NCBI RefSeq assembly: GCF_011075055.1
Contig: NC_058140.1
Location: forward strand, 18,973,945 to 19,037,944
DNA from: Mangifera indica
Taxonomy: Eukaryota; Streptophyta; Magnoliopsida; Sapindales; Anacardiaceae
DNA length: 64,000 nt
Reading direction: 5' to 3'
Below the pieces are notes generated by a model, which saw only the letters and a program-made list of their open reading frames with translations, did not search any database and was not told the DNA's origin. Shown piece after piece: positions 60,181 to 64,000 of this stretch; the stretch's first letter is position 1; each line of letters begins with the position of its first letter. The position numbers and the translations under genes were made by a program.

Positions 60181-63030
60181 CTATTTTTGTTTAATGAATT
60201 CCAGTATCAACTTTGCAACGGAACTTGGCTTTTCCACATGAGGAAGGTGACCGCAGTCTGGTATTTGGCTTATAATTGCATTCGGCAATTCACAGTGCAA
60301 TCTCTGCATTATATTATTACAAAGGGCACACAAGTTAACAATTTTAAGCATCCAGCTTTACCAAGTGATGGTCATAAAAGTAGAAAGTTCTAGCTCAAGG
60401 AAAAAGGATAATTTAAGTAGTTCTTATCAACCAAAATCATGTTCCTCCAAAACTGTTACTATGATAGAAATCACTTTTTTGTAAAGTGGACTTTATGCCC
60501 ACAAAGTAAAAGCTATCAGTTTTAATGCTTACAACTCCAAGCTTGTTGCTAATGATCTGGTCCTCCTCACCCCATATGATAAGTGTCTTCTGCTTCACCT
60601 GTGCAACATATTTTAAGTAGCATGAGGGAGAGAGATGATATCTCAGGGTATTTATTTAGAAATTTGGACTCCCTGAAAAAAGAAAAGCAAGACCACAACA
60701 TAGAGGCAGCTGATTAAGAAACTTCAGAAAAAAATTTAAAGCAGTTTTCTTCGAGCATGATACTAAGGAATAATCATTTTGGAGAATAGCTACAACTTAT
60801 TCTCTTAAATGGAAAAGCAATCTGGACAAACCTGGTCTATCTGAGTACGGACACTATAACCACCACTAATCATAAAATTTACAGTGGCATCTTCCCACCA
60901 AGGATATAGACAATGCAAACGGCCCACCTGGGTAGGGTTACAAAAATAAAGTTGGCGTTAGAATCAATTTCACCCCTACAGCATCCTTAAACATTCTGGA
61001 CCATAACAAAGCCAATGCCACAATAGCATTATTAGCAATAATGACAGAAACACTTACATTTGTCCAATCTTTGTTGGTATCGAATGATATACCATTGAAA
61101 GCCAAAAAGTTCACATACAAGCGTAGAGGAATGCTCTTCAACAAAAGTACCTGGCTCGCAAAAAGCAATAATGGTTACAGCAATAACGTGTTCGAAAATA
61201 TTGGGGCTGTATCAAGTCTAGAAACTGTAGCATGGAAAAACTAGTCCCACTAACTTGTAAATCATCTTTCATGGACCACTGGTTCATAATACCATTTGTA
61301 TACTCTTTTTGATAGAAAAATAATTATTATGTTTCCTTTAAAAGAAGAAACGATTTTTGCAAAATGACAGACAATTTCAAGTGTACTTGATTTTAATATT
61401 AGATCCATCAACATTATCTAACCTCAGAAGGTTACCAAGATATGCTACATTGAATTCCAAACAGCAGCAAAATAAAGTAATGCTTGTTAAGCACAATTGT
61501 CTTCACATAAAACACAAAAGTCTAGTATGATATATCTCATAAAGAAGAGAAGAAGCTGAAGAACTCAAAAATAGAAGAAAAAGTGAAAGGGAAAGATAAG
61601 ATAGCTTCCTCCAGCTCTTTCTCATAAGAAATATATCGAAAGATTATGTTTATTTGGGTTAAATCCCTTAAACAATCTGTTAGACGAACCTGCATCTCAC
61701 GATGCATGTAAGATTTTTAAGCCAGCTGAAGATGCAGCAGTTTCAAATAATAACAAGGTGATAATTTCTCTAAACTATACACCTCCCAAAAGTTTTAGAC
61801 AAAGTCAAAAATATTTTAAAGATCAACAAATTTGGCATTTTATAATAAAAGATTGCTGTAAAAATTATACCCACACAACACACAAATAAGAATCTATATT
61901 AAAAGATTTTGACTCTTGGTATCTATGCATCGAGTAGAAGAATCACCCCAGCATAGGCTACTGCTCTTGGTAACTTTGCAAGGTTTCCAGTTCCTTCAGC
62001 ATATACACTTGCATCAATCAAAACCAAATTTTCCACCTGAAAAAGATAAGGAAAAAAATGCAGTAATTTTAGCGACTTCAGTCAAAATATAACTACTAAC
62101 TTCTCCAATATTGAACATATATAATGCATAATCTTTAGCTCAATTCATAAAATACTTACAGCTTCTGGATGGTTGACAGCAAAGTCAATTGCAACAGCAG
62201 CACCAAGACTTGGACCGACCAGTATCATGGGCCTTCTGATGTAAGACTCCCAAAGCTACATGATTTCCAACATACACATTTTTGGTCTCAGCATTATGAA
62301 AATAAAATAGGTTTGCTAACTAAAGACGAGGTAAGTTTATTATCCTACAATTTCGTGATTGATGCTCAAAGTGGTGTTTGATAACAATGGTGAACAATAT
62401 CAATACCACATGAACAATCAACAAAAACAATACATTAATGATTAACACATAAACATCTGCTAGAGTCACCAAGAGTCATAATTCTGCTTTGTGTCATACT
62501 AAATTCTTCTAACATTTAATAGCCCAAGATAAGGAATCTCTTCCATACAAAATCCAAAAGATGACCTCGAGACAACAAAACTTACCTGATAGAAATGCTC
62601 GCGCTTGGAGGTCACATCACATGATGGAAGTCTTCCTAAAAAGCACAAGAATGAAAAGAAAGAAATATTTTATAACTAAAACAACAAGGACAAACAGAAA
62701 ATTTCAAATTACCGGCTCATTTAAATTTTCAGAGATATGAAATATAAGACTAACCTAAATCAGAGAAACCCCACCCAAGAATATCAACAGCCCAAGTCTC
62801 CAAACCAGCCTCCTCGAGTAATGGGAAGGTATATCTCCATTCTAAACAAGAACTGGATATAAGATGTAATGAAATTCTACAGACAGTATGTAAAAATTTT
62901 TCTATAGACAATGGTATCTTTTGTGTATGTGGAACCTGTCAAAGCCATGAAGGAGAACCACTGGGTTTGTTGTGCTTTGTACCAGTGGCTTCACAAGACT
63001 ACTCAAGATACTACTCTCTGAAAAGCTTAC
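60181..63030 (-). CDS. Alpha/beta hydrolase, At1g13820 type, 5' end not found
   Basis: This is a plant alpha/beta-hydrolase-fold protein, probably plastid-targeted in the family; no substrate is established. Exons read so far: about 62936-63030 (acceptor uncertain; 63018 is an alternative), 62755-62852, 62586-62635, 62160-62255, 61947-62036, 61058-61150, 60832-60927, 60533-60598 and 60181-60303 with stop. They give about 268 residues in frame. The oxyanion motif is NPVVLLHGFDSSCLEWRYT. The nucleophile elbow is ILVGPSLGAAVAIDF (Ser in GPSLG). The acid is probably the Asp in IIWGEEDQII and the His lies in DCGHLPHVEKP. It is highly similar to Arabidopsis At1g13820 as I remember it. The N-terminal exon or exons are either in 63.1-64 kb, where I cannot recognise them, or beyond the right edge. 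Confidence 0.88.
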
Positions 63031-64000
63031 CTACATTGTCCACACACTCAGAGTGAAAGGGACAAACATACAGCTTGCATATGTGCAACTAAGTAGATTA
63101 AAATTGGAACTGCAGCTTATGACGTCAAAATGTACTGAATGCAATGTAGAGCTTCCCAATCTTGACAAGAAATAACTGTTCTTTATGTCAATAGAATTTC
63201 ACATATAAACTTTTTAGATGAATAATATTGAATGAACTCACATTACTTGGAATCAGCAGTCAATTAGTGTCATGCATTTAAACTAGTAAGCTTCACTAGA
63301 AATCTCCTTAGTTGAAAAATATCACATGCCAAAATCGGCATTTTGTCAATACCTCATACTTATTAGGCAGATTCTTCTCATATTATTTATCTTTGGCACA
63401 TCCAAGATAAAAAGTTCAACTTTGTGATCCAATTTATTATTATAATAACCCATACTGAACCAGGCTAGTGACTCAGCTTTAGAAATAAGGTTCTGACCAA
63501 ATTCTAAAGCCTGGGAAAGCAAAATTAAATCGCCTGATCGGTGAAATAAGAATGGGACCACAAATCTTGTGTTAAGTGTAAACAAATCAAAGGCTTGATC
63601 ATACAATGCACTTGTCCCTTGAGAATTCAACAATAATCTATCAATACAAGGATTTAGTCCAATGATAAGAGCAATATGAACTGATATAAATAAGCCTATA
63701 GCACAAAACTCCATAAAAATCACATGCAGAGGAAAGAAACAGACTTCTTATGATTAAATCGATGTCATGTAATATATTCATCAATTTTCTAAGTCAACAA
63801 TCATCTAAACTAAAATTATAAACAGACCATGTTTAACTTCCGCGACAGTCCCAAGAGTTCACAATTGGAGTGCATTACACATATTTTGATTCAATATAAG
63901 TATATAACTTGTATTGCGTGATAAAAATAAGATCTTAAAAACAGAAAATAACAAGCGGAAGCAAATAATTGATAGAAGCGAGAATCACTTGAACGGTAAG
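63031..64000. other. Probable intron or 5' region of the alpha/beta hydrolase gene
   Basis: No exon is recognised. The minus-strand ORF at 63346-63723 has no known domain. The last bases on the minus strand begin CTTACCG, unremarkable. Confidence 0.4.

Noticed and set aside
63346..63723. 125-codon minus-strand ORF as possible first exon of the alpha/beta hydrolase
   Set aside because: No transit-peptide or hydrolase similarity, and no suitable donor joining it in frame was recognised.

Overview
This is a nuclear chromosome segment of a flowering plant, most likely a woody eudicot of the rosid type. The genes are split by short AT-rich GT-AG introns, the intergenic DNA is AT-rich, and the gene set is plant-specific: a brassinosteroid P450, plastid translocator, fructokinase-like protein, PPR proteins, 14-3-3, a UDP-arabinose mutase and a plasmodesmal callose-binding protein. 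LTR elements with plant initiator-Met primer sites are also present. I see nothing bacterial, viral or organellar, and no CRISPR array. I reconstructed exons by eye from splice sites, reading frame and family conservation. All complete models except the frameshifted folate gene close in frame across every exon.

Layout from left to right: (1) 1-1069 (-), 5' part of a UDP-arabinopyranose mutase (RGP), cut by the window edge. (2) 1780-5302 (-), CYP85A brassinosteroid-6-oxidase, 9 exons. (3) 7729-9395 (-), secreted PLC-X-domain protein, head-to-head with (4) 10068-12274 (+), an RRM protein of the AtE1 type. (5) 12963-14841 (-), HPPK/DHPS for folate synthesis with two single-base frameshifts, head-to-head with (6) 15454-18623 (+), plastid fructokinase-like 2. 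(7) 20076-20504, an old TRIM retroelement. (8) 21065-23985 (-), cytosolic 6-phosphogluconolactonase. (9) 24-29.8 kb, long gene-poor DNA. (10) 29794-31086 (-), a decayed DYW-class PPR pseudogene. (11) 31796-31868 (-), tRNA-Ala(UGC). (12) 33031-35351 (+), 14-3-3 of the iota type. (13) 36788-38941 (-), an EAF7/MRGBP-like NuA4 subunit. (14) about 39.2-40.2 kb, a large foldback inverted repeat. (15) 40875-45811 (+), triose-phosphate/phosphate translocator, 12 exons. (16) 46255-47644, a young internally deleted Copia-type LTR element with a perfect 5-bp target duplication. (17) 48604-52909 (-), mitochondrial PPR protein of the At1g26460 type. (18) 57483-58937 (+), an X8-domain GPI-anchored PDCB-like protein preceded by a 34-base C run. 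(19) 60181-about 63030 (-), plastid-type alpha/beta hydrolase, 5' end missing.

The genes do not form a pathway or operon-like unit; most are conserved housekeeping genes. Their order nevertheless looks ancestral. As I recall the Arabidopsis map, neighbours here match neighbours at At1g26450-26480, At1g69190-69200 and At1g13690-13700/13820, as if one ancestral block had been fractionated into several regions there. The most notable observations are two GC-AG introns (14-3-3 and EAF7), the foldback repeat, the young Copia derivative, the frameshifted folate gene, the decayed PPR gene with its promoter motifs still present, and dispersed MITE-like families. I found no convincing undescribed system.
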